Shown: positions 1 to 9,442 of the stretch, one piece after another | How the letters are laid out: each line of letters starts with the position of its first letter | How positions within the stretch are numbered: position 1 is the stretch's first letter | From: Granulosicoccus sp045106475 | GTDB lineage: Bacteria > Pseudomonadota > Gammaproteobacteria > Granulosicoccales > Granulosicoccaceae | Length of the DNA stretch: 64,000 bases | Direction of reading: 5' to 3' | NCBI GenBank assembly: GCA_045106475.1 | Contig: JBGCEO010000048.1 | Coordinates: 1-64,000, forward strand | Translations under genes and position numbers: made by a program | Notes under the pieces: model-generated | What the model saw: the letters and a program-made list of their open reading frames with translations, nothing else | What the model was told of the DNA's origin: nothing | The model's database searches: none

Positions 1-2
1 TG

Positions 3-1163
3 CATACCCGATCAGCTACGCTAGCCATTTTTGCAGTCTTCTTTTTTGAGTCTGCTGTTATTGGTCAATGGATTCCGCGGATTCCTGATATCAAAACTGC
101 GTTAGCGCTGTCAGATTCAGATCTGGGTCTGGCCCTGCTCAGTATGCCGTTGGGGACTCTGTTCGGATTTTCCATTGCAGGAAAAATCATCGGGCTGACA
201 GGGCTGAGAATGGCTTGCCGAATTTTTCTACCGCTTTGGGCTGTCCTGTTTATAGGCCCTGCGCTTGCGAAAAATTTTACTCAATTAGTGGCAGCGCTGA
301 TCTTGAGTGGGGTGGCCATTGGCATGATCGAAACTGCCATGAACACCGAGGCCGCCAGAATAGAAAAGGTGGCAGGCAAGCGCTTGATGTCTCGATGCCA
401 TGGATTTTGGAGTTTTGGCACGATGGTGGGTGCCTTGATCGGGGGTAGCCTAGCCCAGTCGGGTATGTCTGTGTCGACTCATTTTCTGATTGCAATGCCG
501 TTGATCGCCATCGGCGGATATTTTGCCGCAACTGCATTACCGGTTTTAGCTAAAGTTGTCGCTAACGAACCAGAATCGGAAGATAACAAAAACACGCAGT
601 TATTCAGACTACCGGCAAAAGCCATATTGCTTCTCTGCATCATGCCATTGGGTATCATGATGGTTGAAGGCGCATTCATAGACTGGTCTGCTGTTTTCAT
701 GCGCGATGTTCTGGAGGCTGACCCGCTAATTATTGCCGTGACCTATTCATTCTTCTCTGTTGTCATGGCGCTGGTCCGGTTTTCTGGTGACGCAGTCGCA
801 AATCGATATGGCGATGTCACTGTTGTGCGTGTATCAGGCCTTGCTGCGACAATTGGCATAGCCACATTCGCACTGGCTCCCACAATCGTCGTCGCATTCA
901 TAGCAGCAGCGATTGCTGGGGCAGGTGTGGCTATAGTTTTCCCGTTGGCTGTGAGCGCTGCGGCTAATAAGCCTGGTCGTTCATCTGCTGACAATGTTGC
1001 ATCACTCAACATGATAGCGTTTACCGCGTTTTTGATTGCACCGCCGATCATCGGTTTCCTATCTGATCTATTTAGCCTAAGGCTGGCACTATTAGCGCTT
1101 GCTCCGCTTGCATTCCTGACTTTCATCCTGGCAGGTGAAGTTAAACAGAAAGGCGGTTCTTGA
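3..1163 (+). CDS. MFS transporter, YbjJ-like, 5' end missing
   Basis: The reading frame is open from base 3 to the stop at 1161-1163, and about 386 residues are visible. The true start lies upstream of the window, because the frame continues left of the ATG at 144 with transporter-like sequence (IGQWIPRIPDIKTALALSDS). The protein is a chain of hydrophobic segments separated by short polar loops, as in a 12-helix major facilitator. The N-terminal RIPDIK segment and the glycine/alanine-rich helices resemble YbjJ-type inner-membrane transporters. The substrate cannot be read from the sequence. The next gene is convergent, about 105 bases away. The family call is firm; the subfamily is tentative. 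Confidence 0.85.
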   Translation, partial: HTRSATLAIFAVFFFESAVIGQWIPRIPDIKTALALSDSDLGLALLSMPLGTLFGFSIAGKIIGLTGLRMACRIFLPLWAVLFIGPALAKNFTQLVAALILSGVAIGMIETAMNTEAARIEKVAGKRLMSRCHGFWSFGTMVGALIGGSLAQSGMSVSTHFLIAMPLIAIGGYFAATALPVLAKVVANEPESEDNKNTQLFRLPAKAILLLCIMPLGIMMVEGAFIDWSAVFMRDVLEADPLIIAVTYSFFSVVMALVRFSGDAVANRYGDVTVVRVSGLAATIGIATFALAPTIVVAFIAAAIAGAGVAIVFPLAVSAAANKPGRSSADNVASLNMIAFTAFLIAPPIIGFLSDLFSLRLALLALAPLAFLTFILAGEVKQKGGS

Positions 1164-1269
1164 ATTTTGCTTTCATGCGAAAATTTTGGCTTGTCTACTT
1201 TTTGCTATTAGCCAATTAAACTGCCGCCGCTGCGCGGGGATGCATATCCGATAACTTGGACAGCAAACC

Positions 1270-1923
1270 TTATACTTCAATCAAGTGATTGGGTAGCTCA
1301 TCGGGACGACCATCCGGCGCCGGGAAATGTTCCCAAAGAACCTTTCTGCAATGTTCTATGGTGCTATCGAAACCTGCGGCGATTTCCCCACGCTTTATGT
1401 GATTTATAAATTCATCAACGGTGTCCCTCCACAACTCATCGTCAACTGCTTGGGCTATCCCATGATCGACAATGATCTCAACGTAGTGTTCTGCGACTGA
1501 GACGAAAACTAGAATGCCGGTTCTGCCGCTGGTTTGATGAAGGTTCTGAAGAAAAAACTGCTCACGAGCATGACGCGCAGCTCTTTGAGTTTTAACGCTC
1601 TTGGGAATGATCCACATACGCGCTTTTGGAATTTGAAAAAGCATACCCAGCCCCAAAAACACCAGCACTTGAAGCGGATACAACCAGCGCGCTGCGGCTA
1701 AGGCTTCGCTGGGTACAACCCAGCCGCCTGTGCTGACAGTGAGCCAGGCGAAATAGATCCCCGGTACACAGAGCGCAATCAGGGCTGACCAGAGTATCGG
1801 TATGTAACGATAGCCGTCGCTTTGTTGCGCAATGACCGTCACTATTTCTGCGTGCGTTTTGCTCTCTGCGTGATTGATTTTGGCAACTAGAGCTGCTTTC
1901 TCTGCTTCGTTTAGAAAGGCCAT
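1270..1923 (-). CDS. TPM-domain membrane protein (second of an operon pair)
   Basis: A 217-residue protein of the TPM (YgcG/DUF477) superfamily. It begins MAFLNEAEKAALVAKI and has an AEIVTVIAQQSD stretch typical of these domains. Two hydrophobic segments (about residues 38-60 and 75-98) are inserted in the N-terminal half, and the remaining TPM part follows (VFVSVAEHYVEIIVDHGI). The frame is open further upstream, but that extension is antisense-like low-complexity sequence inside the glycine-rich end of the neighbour. The ATG at 1923 lies one base after the neighbour's TGA, which indicates translational coupling. Function is unknown; TPM proteins are often linked to membrane-protein quality control and to LemA. 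There is no signal peptide. Confidence 0.8.
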   Translation of the reverse strand: MAFLNEAEKAALVAKINHAESKTHAEIVTVIAQQSDGYRYIPILWSALIALCVPGIYFAWLTVSTGGWVVPSEALAAARWLYPLQVLVFLGLGMLFQIPKARMWIIPKSVKTQRAARHAREQFFLQNLHQTSGRTGILVFVSVAEHYVEIIVDHGIAQAVDDELWRDTVDEFINHIKRGEIAAGFDSTIEHCRKVLWEHFPAPDGRPDELPNHLIEV

Positions 1924-1924
1924 A

Positions 1925-2833
1925 TCACCAACTCCCCGACGCGCCACCACCACCGAAACTTCCGCCGCCACCGCTGAATCCGCCACCGCCAAATCCACCG
2001 CCGTTGGAAAATCCACCCGTGCCGATATAACCTCCACGACTAGAGCCACCGGATCCACCACCGCTAGAGCCTTTGAAATACACAAATAGGAAAACAGCGA
2101 TTGCTACGGCTAAACCGATTAGCAGATTTCCGCTAGCCAGTGTGGCAAACAGGCCCCCAAACCCTGCTGGAAAAGCGCCGTTGGCCGCTTTACGTTTACC
2201 ACTACGACGCAGTACTTCAGGGATGCCGACCATGGCGATAAATATCAGCGGTATAAAGGAGCCAAGCTTTTCGGGCATTCGACCAGTGCCTCTGCTATTG
2301 CTGGGTGCCGTGTACTCTCCCTCTATGGCTTTGAGTATGGCGTCGACGCCTTTTTGCACGCCTGTGGCGTACTGTTTTTCGCGAAATGCTGGCAGGATTT
2401 CGCGTTGCACAATGATGCTTGATAAAGAATCGGTTAGTCCACCTTCGAGCCCGTAGCCCACCTCAATACGAACTTTGCGCTCATTGGGTGCGACAACCAG
2501 CAGAATCCCATTGTCCTCTTCTGAACTACCAATTTGCCAATGCCTGCCTAGTTGATTGGCAAAGTCAGCGATCTCATATCCATTGAGTGATGGCAGAGTT
2601 ACGATAACAAGTTGATTACTGGTTTCCTGCTCGTGCGCTTCCAGCCGGGCATCAAGTGACTGCGTGGTGGCAGCGTCAAGCAAATTAGCTTGATCAACAA
2701 CTCTGCCGGTTAATTCCGGGAAGAATTGCTCTTGTGCGAAAAGCAGACCGCCGGTAAGCAAAAGACACAACAGGGAGAACAGCATCCCTAGTTGTTTGCA
2801 GCACTTAAAGCTATGGGGGAGAGATCTGTTCAA
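1925..2833 (-). CDS. TPM-domain protein, YgcG-like, with Gly-rich tail
   Basis: A 302-residue exported protein. A hydrophobic signal segment (about residues 14-33) is followed by a TPM domain (about 40-165, with GRVVDQANLLD near its start and an NGILLVVAPNERKVRIEVGYGLEGGL core). Membrane segments lie near 190-250, and the C-terminus is very rich in glycine and serine with aromatic residues and ends in GSW. This is the usual architecture of YgcG-like proteins. It sits 56 bases downstream of lemA and one base upstream of the second TPM gene, so the three probably form one operon. The molecular role of these proteins is not established. Confidence 0.88.
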   Translation of the reverse strand: MNRSLPHSFKCCKQLGMLFSLLCLLLTGGLLFAQEQFFPELTGRVVDQANLLDAATTQSLDARLEAHEQETSNQLVIVTLPSLNGYEIADFANQLGRHWQIGSSEEDNGILLVVAPNERKVRIEVGYGLEGGLTDSLSSIIVQREILPAFREKQYATGVQKGVDAILKAIEGEYTAPSNSRGTGRMPEKLGSFIPLIFIAMVGIPEVLRRSGKRKAANGAFPAGFGGLFATLASGNLLIGLAVAIAVFLFVYFKGSSGGGSGGSSRGGYIGTGGFSNGGGFGGGGFSGGGGSFGGGGASGSW

Positions 2834-2889
2834 CTCATCGCTCTTGGAATAGAAAACGAAGGCAGTATTGTTTTGTAAACTCGCGTGTC

Positions 2890-3486
2890 TCAGTTATCAA
2901 AATTTACCGTAGGATTTTCTGTATCAGCCGCACTGACCGTGAAATTCTCCTTGGGTTGCATATCTGCATACATGAAACGGTGCCACCAGCGCCCAGGAAT
3001 GGTTCGCAGCTCGGTATTGTATCGCTGCACTGCGCCAATATAGTCCCGTCTGGCAACACTAATCCGGTTTTCAGTACCCTCAAGTTGCTGTTGCAACGCG
3101 AGGAAGTTTTCATTTGATTTCAGATCCGGGTAGGCCTCCACAACCACCATCAAGCGCTGTAGTGCCGATGTAAGTGCCCCCTGGTTTTGCTGAAACTGCT
3201 CGAACGCAGCTGGATCGGTCAGCATTTCTGGAGAAATATTCATTTGCGAAACCCGTGTTCTGGCTTCTGTTACCTCGGTTAGAACATCTCGCTCTTGATC
3301 GGCGAATCCTTCAACAGTGCTTATCAAGTTGGGTACCAGATCAGCACGTCGTTTGTATTGATTCTGAACCTCACTCCATCGTCCATTGACGGCTTCGTCG
3401 AAGGTTGGGATGTTGTTGATACCACAGCTGCTGATCAACAATGCCGATATCAGTAAACAAGTGTATCTCGTGTATTTGCCTATCAC
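2890..3486 (-). CDS. lemA: LemA family lipoprotein
   Basis: A 198-residue LemA protein starting at a GTG codon. The N-terminus is hydrophobic and ends in a lipobox (LISSC, Cys about residue 21), so it is probably lipid-anchored. The conserved LemA core follows: a long helical region starting NGRWSEVQNQYKRRADLVPNL, with LTEVTEARTRVSQ and the closing YNTELRTIPGRWW segment. LemA proteins commonly sit beside TPM-domain genes, as here. Their biochemical role is not well defined. The gene is divergent from the ABC-F gene, with 110 bases between the start codons. Confidence 0.92.
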   Translation of the reverse strand: MIGKYTRYTCLLISALLISSCGINNIPTFDEAVNGRWSEVQNQYKRRADLVPNLISTVEGFADQERDVLTEVTEARTRVSQMNISPEMLTDPAAFEQFQQNQGALTSALQRLMVVVEAYPDLKSNENFLALQQQLEGTENRISVARRDYIGAVQRYNTELRTIPGRWWHRFMYADMQPKENFTVSAADTENPTVNFDN

Positions 3487-3596
3487 TGGAAAATCCTCAG
3501 CTAATGATGCAGGGGATGATAGCAGAACCTTGTTTTTTCAATAACTCCTTGGCTAGCTTGCACGAATTGTTTGCATTAGGGCGTAAAATAATCTTT

Positions 3597-5564
3597 ATGC
3601 TCAGTTTTAGTGATGTAGCGTGTAGGCGCGACGGAAAACAGCTTTTCAAAAGTGTCAGTTGTGTCATCCATGCCGGCCAGAAAGTCGGGTTGACGGGTGC
3701 TAATGGCACCGGTAAGTCGAGCCTGTTCGCAATGATACAAGGCACTTTGGAGCCTGATACCGGCACTATATCGTTGCAGCAACAAGTGGGCATCACCCAT
3801 GTTGCACAGGAAACTCCCTCATCAGATCGTTCTGCATTGGATTATGTTATCGACGGTGACGTCAAAGTGCGTGCATTGCAGCATGACATAGCTCAGTGTG
3901 ATGAAGCCCAAGGCGAACGGCTGGCCACCCTGTTAGCAGATCTGGATCAGGCCGGTGGCTATACCGTGCAGTCTCGAGCCGGTTCGCTACTTAACGGATT
4001 GGGTTTTGCAACCGAACAGCACAGTTGGCCAGTGGCACAATTCTCAGGAGGCTGGCGAATGCGTTTGAATCTTGGTCAGGCGCTTATTAGTCCGAATGAA
4101 TTGTTGTTACTTGATGAGCCAACCAACCACCTTGATCTGGATGCAGTGCTATGGCTGGAAAGCTGGCTTCGTCAGCGTGATGGAACACTGATTCTTATTT
4201 CGCACGATCGCGAGTTTCTGGACTCGGTAACCGATACTACGTTGCATATCGAAGCTCAAACCGTAGCACTGGTCGCAGGCAACTACACGGCGTTTGAACG
4301 ATGGCGTGCGGCTCGCTTGAGTAATCAACAGGCGCTGCACGAAAAGACCCAACAGCGACGCAAAGAATTGCAGGGCTTTGTAGATAGATTTCGTGCCAAA
4401 GCTACCAAGGCTCGGCAGGCGCAGAGTCGATTGAAGATGCTGGAGAGGTTAGGCGACACGGAAGCGGTGCGTGCCGATACGCCGTTTACTTTCAGTTTTC
4501 AAACGCCGGGCACGATGCCCAGTCCACTGGTTGTGCTGCAAGGCGCAGCTATTGGCTATGACGCAGAAGCTGTATTGAGCAAGGTTAACTTATCGGTACA
4601 AAGTGGTGATCGCATCGGGTTGCTGGGTGTCAATGGTGCAGGCAAGTCAACACTGGTCAAGGCACTCGTAGGTTCCTTGAGTTTGATGGCAGGAACTCGT
4701 GTGCCAGCCCAGAAGTTATCCATCGGGTATTTTGCGCAACATCAAGTTGACCAGCTCAGGGCAGATCAGTCGCCGCTGCAGGCTTTGCAGACCCATGATC
4801 CTGAGCTCAGTGATGCTCAGGCGCGCAATTTTTTAGGTGGTTTCGGGTTTCATGGCGATCAGGCACTGCAAAGTGCCGCTACCTTGTCAGGTGGTGAACG
4901 TGCCAGGCTCGCTTTGGCGTTGATCGTACAGTCTCGCCCTAATCTGCTGCTGCTCGATGAGCCGACTAACCATCTTGACATAGACATGAGACAGGCATTG
5001 GCCGATGCACTTGTCTCATTTGAAGGTGCTTTGCTGGTGATTTCACATGATCGGATCATGTTACGTACCGTGGTTGATTCTCTTTGGATCGTCGCTGATG
5101 GTGGCTTGGCACCTTTTGATGATGATCTGGATGGATATGCCCGATGGTTGGCTTCACGTCGTGGGCAATCTTCAGAACCGACGGTTACCAGTCAATCACA
5201 ATCTGTCAAAAACACCAACGGCCCCTCATTTGATCAGTCTGAGAGTGATTCATTACCTAAACCCGCTGCTATTGATCGCCGCCAACAGAAACGCGATGAA
5301 GCACAGCGACGTGCTCGACTTGCACCGCTAACCAAACTGGTGACTAAACACGAGCGTGCATTGGAGAAAGCCACAGTGTTACTTGCCGGTTTGCGAGAGA
5401 AACTTGGCGAAGAGGAGTTGTACAATGAAGACCAGAAGGAGCGGCTGAGTGATTTGTTGAATCAGGAAGCGTTAGCCAGACAGGAAGTTGACGAGCTTGA
5501 AGAAACTCTGTTGAACAGTATGGAAGTACTGGAAAATGCCAGTCATGAGCCCGGGAGTAATTAA
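3597..5564 (+). CDS. ABC-F ATPase, YheS-like
   Basis: A 655-residue soluble protein with two ABC ATPase domains and no membrane segments, the ABC-F (ribosome-associated) architecture. Domain 1 has Walker A GANGTGKSS (about residue 34), signature FSGGW and Walker B LLLLDEPTNHLD. The linker is charged and arginine/lysine-rich. Domain 2 has Walker A GVNGAGKST (about 346), signature LSGGER and a second LLLLDEPTNHLD. A charged C-terminal coiled coil covers about 560-650. The run QETPSSDRSALDYVIDGD strongly resembles E. coli YheS. I chose the ATG at 3597 because the family begins directly with the first ATPase fold; the open frame upstream to 3441 overlaps lemA. The stop touches the next start codon. 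Confidence 0.9.
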   Translation: MLSFSDVACRRDGKQLFKSVSCVIHAGQKVGLTGANGTGKSSLFAMIQGTLEPDTGTISLQQQVGITHVAQETPSSDRSALDYVIDGDVKVRALQHDIAQCDEAQGERLATLLADLDQAGGYTVQSRAGSLLNGLGFATEQHSWPVAQFSGGWRMRLNLGQALISPNELLLLDEPTNHLDLDAVLWLESWLRQRDGTLILISHDREFLDSVTDTTLHIEAQTVALVAGNYTAFERWRAARLSNQQALHEKTQQRRKELQGFVDRFRAKATKARQAQSRLKMLERLGDTEAVRADTPFTFSFQTPGTMPSPLVVLQGAAIGYDAEAVLSKVNLSVQSGDRIGLLGVNGAGKSTLVKALVGSLSLMAGTRVPAQKLSIGYFAQHQVDQLRADQSPLQALQTHDPELSDAQARNFLGGFGFHGDQALQSAATLSGGERARLALALIVQSRPNLLLLDEPTNHLDIDMRQALADALVSFEGALLVISHDRIMLRTVVDSLWIVADGGLAPFDDDLDGYARWLASRRGQSSEPTVTSQSQSVKNTNGPSFDQSESDSLPKPAAIDRRQQKRDEAQRRARLAPLTKLVTKHERALEKATVLLAGLREKLGEEELYNEDQKERLSDLLNQEALARQEVDELEETLLNSMEVLENASHEPGSN

Positions 5565-6287
5565 ATGAAGCCTATAGCGTTTTTGTCGAGATTAATATTA
5601 CTCGGGATGGGGCTGCCAGCCTTGGCAAGTGCAGAATCTTTGGGGTCAATTGGTGCATTGTCGCAGCAGCAGTTTATTGGTTTCGCCGAAAATCTCAGTG
5701 CTGCCACCGCTTACAAAAGTATCGCGCCAGCGGAAGCTCTGGGTAGCTTGGGCTTGGATATAGGCGTCGAGTTGTCTTCCACGGAAATAGACTCAACAGT
5801 GTTTGATCAAGCCAGCGATGGGTCATTTGGCAGCAGCGAATTGCTGGTGCCACGTTTGCATGCTCACAAAGGGTTGCCTTTTGGTCTGGATATCGGTGCA
5901 TCCCTAAGCGCTGTACCTGATACTGATATTTCGATTATTGGAGGAGAGCTGCGCTATGCACTTATCGATGGTGGCGTGGTAACACCGGCCCTGGCAGTTC
6001 GAGCCAGTTACAGTCAGCTACAGGGAATAACAGATTTTGATCTTAATAACTCCGCGCTTGAACTCACGGTATCGAAAGGATTTCTCGTGCTGACGCCTTA
6101 TGCAGGGGCCGGGTTAGTTCGAAGTGTCGCTGATCCACACGCGATAGCTAATCTGAATAAGGAGACTTTTGAGCAGAAAAAGTTCTATGTGGGTTTGGCG
6201 GTGAGTCTAGGCTTTGCACTAACGCTGGAGATAGATAGAACCGGGGACTATCGAACATATTCCGCCAAGGCAGGAATTCGCTTCTGA
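5565..6287 (+). CDS. putative outer-membrane beta-barrel protein, hypothetical
   Basis: A 240-residue exported protein that I do not recognise by name. It has a clear signal peptide (MKPIAFLSRLILLGMGLPALASA, cleavage near residue 23). The mature part is made of alternating short strands rich in Gly, Ser, Leu and Tyr, and it ends KAGIRF with a terminal Phe, typical of outer-membrane beta-barrels. The ATG immediately follows the ABC-F stop codon, and the stop overlaps the next gene's ATG by one base, so the three genes are probably co-transcribed. The topology is inferred from composition and the C-terminal residue. Confidence 0.7.
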   Translation: MKPIAFLSRLILLGMGLPALASAESLGSIGALSQQQFIGFAENLSAATAYKSIAPAEALGSLGLDIGVELSSTEIDSTVFDQASDGSFGSSELLVPRLHAHKGLPFGLDIGASLSAVPDTDISIIGGELRYALIDGGVVTPALAVRASYSQLQGITDFDLNNSALELTVSKGFLVLTPYAGAGLVRSVADPHAIANLNKETFEQKKFYVGLAVSLGFALTLEIDRTGDYRTYSAKAGIRF

Positions 6288-6568
6288 TGTCGCGGCAAAT
6301 CGATAGGGCAGATTCAAGCGGCAACGACAAAGCTGCTTCCGGTGATCTGGCGCCACCCACTCAGAGTAACGCCAGAACGGGTACAGGCTTCTGGAATGTC
6401 GTGCAAAGCGTGGCGGCAGCCATGATCGGAGTACAGTCACGCAAAAATCGCGAACGGGATTTCACCCACGGCAAACCGATACACTTTATTGTAGGCGGTT
6501 TAGTCGGAACCTTGATTTTTCTGTTACTCGTATGGACGCTGGTACAGTACCTGTTGCTTAGTGCTTAG
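6287..6568 (+). CDS. DUF2970 family small membrane protein
   Basis: A 93-residue protein of the DUF2970 family. A variable polar N-terminus of about 33 residues is followed by the family core, GFWNVVQSVAAAMIGVQS, the charged RKNRERDFTHGKP turn, and one strong membrane helix (about residues 66-90). Function is unknown. The ATG overlaps the previous gene's TGA. The last residues (LSA) and the TAG stop are encoded inside the tandem heptamer array that fills the junction with valS, so the C-terminus may have been trimmed or extended by repeat slippage. Confidence 0.85.
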   Translation: MSRQIDRADSSGNDKAASGDLAPPTQSNARTGTGFWNVVQSVAAAMIGVQSRKNRERDFTHGKPIHFIVGGLVGTLIFLLLVWTLVQYLLLSA

Positions 6569-6607
6569 TGCTTAGTGCTTAGTGCTTAGTGCTTAGTGCT
6601 TAGTGCT
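6555..6607. repeat. tandem heptamer array (TGCTTAG)x7.6 between convergent genes
   Basis: Seven perfect head-to-tail copies of TGCTTAG run from 6555 to 6603, followed by TGCT. The array includes the stop codon of the DUF2970 gene (TAG at 6566-6568) and reaches into the stop codon of valS on the other strand (complement of 6606-6608). Because the unit is 7 bases and contains TAG on one strand and TAA on the other, the array closes all six reading frames within three copies. The same heptamer, reverse-complemented, recurs at 38731-38763. Confidence 0.97.
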
Positions 6608-9404
6608 ACATGGCGGCAATTTTGAGCTGCTGCTGCTCCATTTGAACGAGTGATGAGCGAGCATCATCCAGCTTTTTCTGCTCGGCTTCTACCACGGCGG
6701 GTGGTGCTTTTTCAGTAAACCCCGCATTAGCCAGCTTTCCACTGAGTCGCTTTACCTCTTTGGTTAAGCGCTCTGTTTCCTTATTAAGGCGGGCAAGTTC
6801 AGCATCTTTATCGATCAAGCCTGCCATCGGAATCATCAGTTTCAGTTGATCTACCAGTGCGACTGCTGATTCGGGGGCTTCCTCGTCATCCTGAAGTAGC
6901 GATATGCTCTCCAGGCGGGCAAGAAAAATAAGCAGGTCTTGATGGCAATTCAATTTTTCGTGATCTGACGAGCTGGCATCGGCAAGATTGAGTGCTAATC
7001 GTTTGCCTGGGTTTATATTCATTTCGGAGCGAATTCGTCGAACACCCATAACCACTTGCTTGACCCACTCGATCTCATCGAGCGACTGTTGATCAATGAG
7101 ATCCTGATCAGCAACAGGGTAGGGCTGTAGTGAGATAGTTGGCCCCGACTTGCTTGCCAGCGGTGCGAGCTGTTGCCATAGTTCCTCTGTGATATAGGGC
7201 ATGAAAGGATGAGCAAGGCGAAGCGTTGTCTCAAGGACTTCAACAAGTGTTATGCGAGTAGCTTGTTTTTCAGCGTCGCTCGACTCTCCTGTGAGAATGG
7301 GTTTTGCCAATTCCAGATACCAGTCACAGTACTCGTTCCAGATGAATTCATAGAGCGCAGTGGCTGCCAGATCAAAGCGGTATTCACCTATGTGCAATGC
7401 AACGGCAGCCTCTGTCTGTTGCAAACGGCTGATGATCCAACGATCAATGGGATTTCGAACATCAGGAACATCGCTAGGATCCAGATCCTCGGTGTTCATC
7501 AACACGTAGCGCGTAGCGTTAAAAAGTTTGTTGCAGAAATTTCGATAGCCCTCGACACGCTTGAGATCAAATCTGATGTCCCGGCCATTTGATGCAAGTG
7601 ATGCAAAAGTAAAGCGCAGGGCATCGGTGCCGAAGCCCGGAATACCGTCAGCAAACTCCTTGCGAGTTTGTTTTTCGATCTCTGCCGCCTTGTGATCTTG
7701 CATCAAGTTGGCTGTGCGCTTTGCAACCAGTGCTTCTAGCTCGATACCATCAATTATGTCGAGCGGATCAAGCACATTGCCTTTGGATTTGGACATTTTC
7801 TGACCGGATGCATCACGAACCAAGCCGTGGATGTAAACATCTTTGAACGGAACCTCTCCGTCCATGAACCGAGTGCCAAACATGATCATTCGCGCGACCC
7901 AGAAAAAGATGATGTCAAAACCGGTTACCAGTACCGATCCAGGATAAAAAGTTTTAAGGTCATCCGTCTTTTCCGGCCAGCCCAGTGTGCTGAATGGCCA
8001 GAGGGCAGATGAAAACCATGTATCGAGAACATCTTCATCCTGGACAAGGTGAAGCTCGTCGGCTAACGCATATTTTTGCCGGACAGCAGCCTCATCTTTG
8101 GCAACATAGATGTTTCCCGCATCGTCGTACCAGGCAGGAATTCTGTGTCCCCACCAAATCTGGCGGCTGATGCACCAATCCTGAATGTTCTCCAGCCATT
8201 GATTGTAGGTGCGGCTCCAATTGTTCGGTACGAAATTGATTTTGCCGCTGGACACAGCATCCAGCGATGGTTGAATGATGGCACTATGACCGCCTGGACG
8301 CCCATCTTCCTGTACCTCACGGGTCAGATCGACATACCACTGATCGGTGAGATAAGGCTCAACTACCGCGCCCGAGCGATCGCCTCTTGGCACCATCAGC
8401 TTGTGAGGTTTAACTTCGACTAATAACCCCGCTGCATCCATATCCGCAACGATAAGTTTGCGAGCATCATAACGATCCAACCCTTGATACTTAGCCGGCA
8501 CCTGATCATTCATGGCCGCATCATCTGTCATCACATTTATGACTTGGAGAGAGTGACGAAGACCTAGGGCATGGTCGTTAAAATCATGTGCCGGGGTGAT
8601 TTTTACGCAACCAGAGCCAAATTCCGGATCAACATAATCATCAGCAACAATCGGAATTTCTCGGTTTACTAAAGGCAAGGTAATGCTCTTGCCTATGAGT
8701 GCCTTAAACCGTTCATCTTCTGGATGAACCGCGACTGCGCTATCGCCAAGCATGGTTTCGGGTCTGGTGGTGGCTATGACAACCGAGCCAGAACCGTCGC
8801 TCAGGGGATATCGAAAATGCCAAAGCGATCCGTTTTCTTCCTCACTGAGTACTTCCAGATCGGATAGGGCCGTATGCAGTACCGGGTCCCAGTTCACCAG
8901 TCGCTTGCCTCGATAAATCAGCCCGTCTTCATGCAGTTTGACAAATACTTCGCTAACGGCGTCAGACATGCCGTCATCCATGGTGAAGCGCTCTTTAGAC
9001 CAGTCCGGTGATGCACCTAGGCGCCTTAGTTGTCGAGTGATGGTGCCACCCGATTCCTCCTTCCATTTCCAGACACGGTCAAGAAAGGCCTCGCGACCAA
9101 GGTCATGGCGCGTTTTACCTTCTTTGTTTAGTTGGCGTTCGACCAGCATTTGCGTAGCTATACCGGCATGGTCACAGCCTGGCTGCCAAAGCGTTCTGTC
9201 TCCAAGCATACGGTGATAACGAATCAGGGCATCCATAATGGTGTCCTGAAAGGCATGTCCCATATGCAAAGTGCCGGTGACATTTGGAGGCGGGATCATG
9301 ATGCAGTAGGGTTTTCCGTCACCCTGCGGGGCAAAGTGACCGTTTTTTTCCCAGGTGTCGTACCAGCGTTCTTCGATGGCTTTGGGGTTGTATGTCTTTT
9401 CCAT
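6606..9404 (-). CDS. valS: valine-tRNA ligase
   Basis: A 932-residue class I aminoacyl-tRNA synthetase that charges tRNA-Val. It has PPPNVTGTLHMGHAF near the N-terminus (HMGH at 47-50) and KMSKS at 536-540. It carries the editing domain between these (TTRPETMLGDSAVAVHPEDERF), the tungsten-rich WCISRQIWWGHRIPAW segment and a C-terminal coiled coil (about 870-930). Length is normal for ValS. The stop codon abuts the heptamer array. It lies downstream of pepA-holC on the same strand, a frequent arrangement in gammaproteobacteria. Confidence 0.98.
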   Translation of the reverse strand: MEKTYNPKAIEERWYDTWEKNGHFAPQGDGKPYCIMIPPPNVTGTLHMGHAFQDTIMDALIRYHRMLGDRTLWQPGCDHAGIATQMLVERQLNKEGKTRHDLGREAFLDRVWKWKEESGGTITRQLRRLGASPDWSKERFTMDDGMSDAVSEVFVKLHEDGLIYRGKRLVNWDPVLHTALSDLEVLSEEENGSLWHFRYPLSDGSGSVVIATTRPETMLGDSAVAVHPEDERFKALIGKSITLPLVNREIPIVADDYVDPEFGSGCVKITPAHDFNDHALGLRHSLQVINVMTDDAAMNDQVPAKYQGLDRYDARKLIVADMDAAGLLVEVKPHKLMVPRGDRSGAVVEPYLTDQWYVDLTREVQEDGRPGGHSAIIQPSLDAVSSGKINFVPNNWSRTYNQWLENIQDWCISRQIWWGHRIPAWYDDAGNIYVAKDEAAVRQKYALADELHLVQDEDVLDTWFSSALWPFSTLGWPEKTDDLKTFYPGSVLVTGFDIIFFWVARMIMFGTRFMDGEVPFKDVYIHGLVRDASGQKMSKSKGNVLDPLDIIDGIELEALVAKRTANLMQDHKAAEIEKQTRKEFADGIPGFGTDALRFTFASLASNGRDIRFDLKRVEGYRNFCNKLFNATRYVLMNTEDLDPSDVPDVRNPIDRWIISRLQQTEAAVALHIGEYRFDLAATALYEFIWNEYCDWYLELAKPILTGESSDAEKQATRITLVEVLETTLRLAHPFMPYITEELWQQLAPLASKSGPTISLQPYPVADQDLIDQQSLDEIEWVKQVVMGVRRIRSEMNINPGKRLALNLADASSSDHEKLNCHQDLLIFLARLESISLLQDDEEAPESAVALVDQLKLMIPMAGLIDKDAELARLNKETERLTKEVKRLSGKLANAGFTEKAPPAVVEAEQKKLDDARSSLVQMEQQQLKIAAM

Positions 9405-9442
9405 CTGCGTAGTGTACTTCAGGGCCGCACGTCAGGGCACAA

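Noticed and set aside
743..1126. 127-codon minus-strand frame inside the MFS gene
   Set aside because: Antisense to a well-formed transporter gene and made of Ala/Thr/Ser-rich shadow sequence.
2073..2456. 127-codon plus-strand frame
   Set aside because: Antisense to the TPM gene; basic Pro/Ser-rich shadow with no ribosome site.
6555..6607. CRISPR-like interpretation of the short repeats
   Set aside because: Units are 7 bases head to tail with no spacers and no cas genes nearby; this is a simple tandem array.
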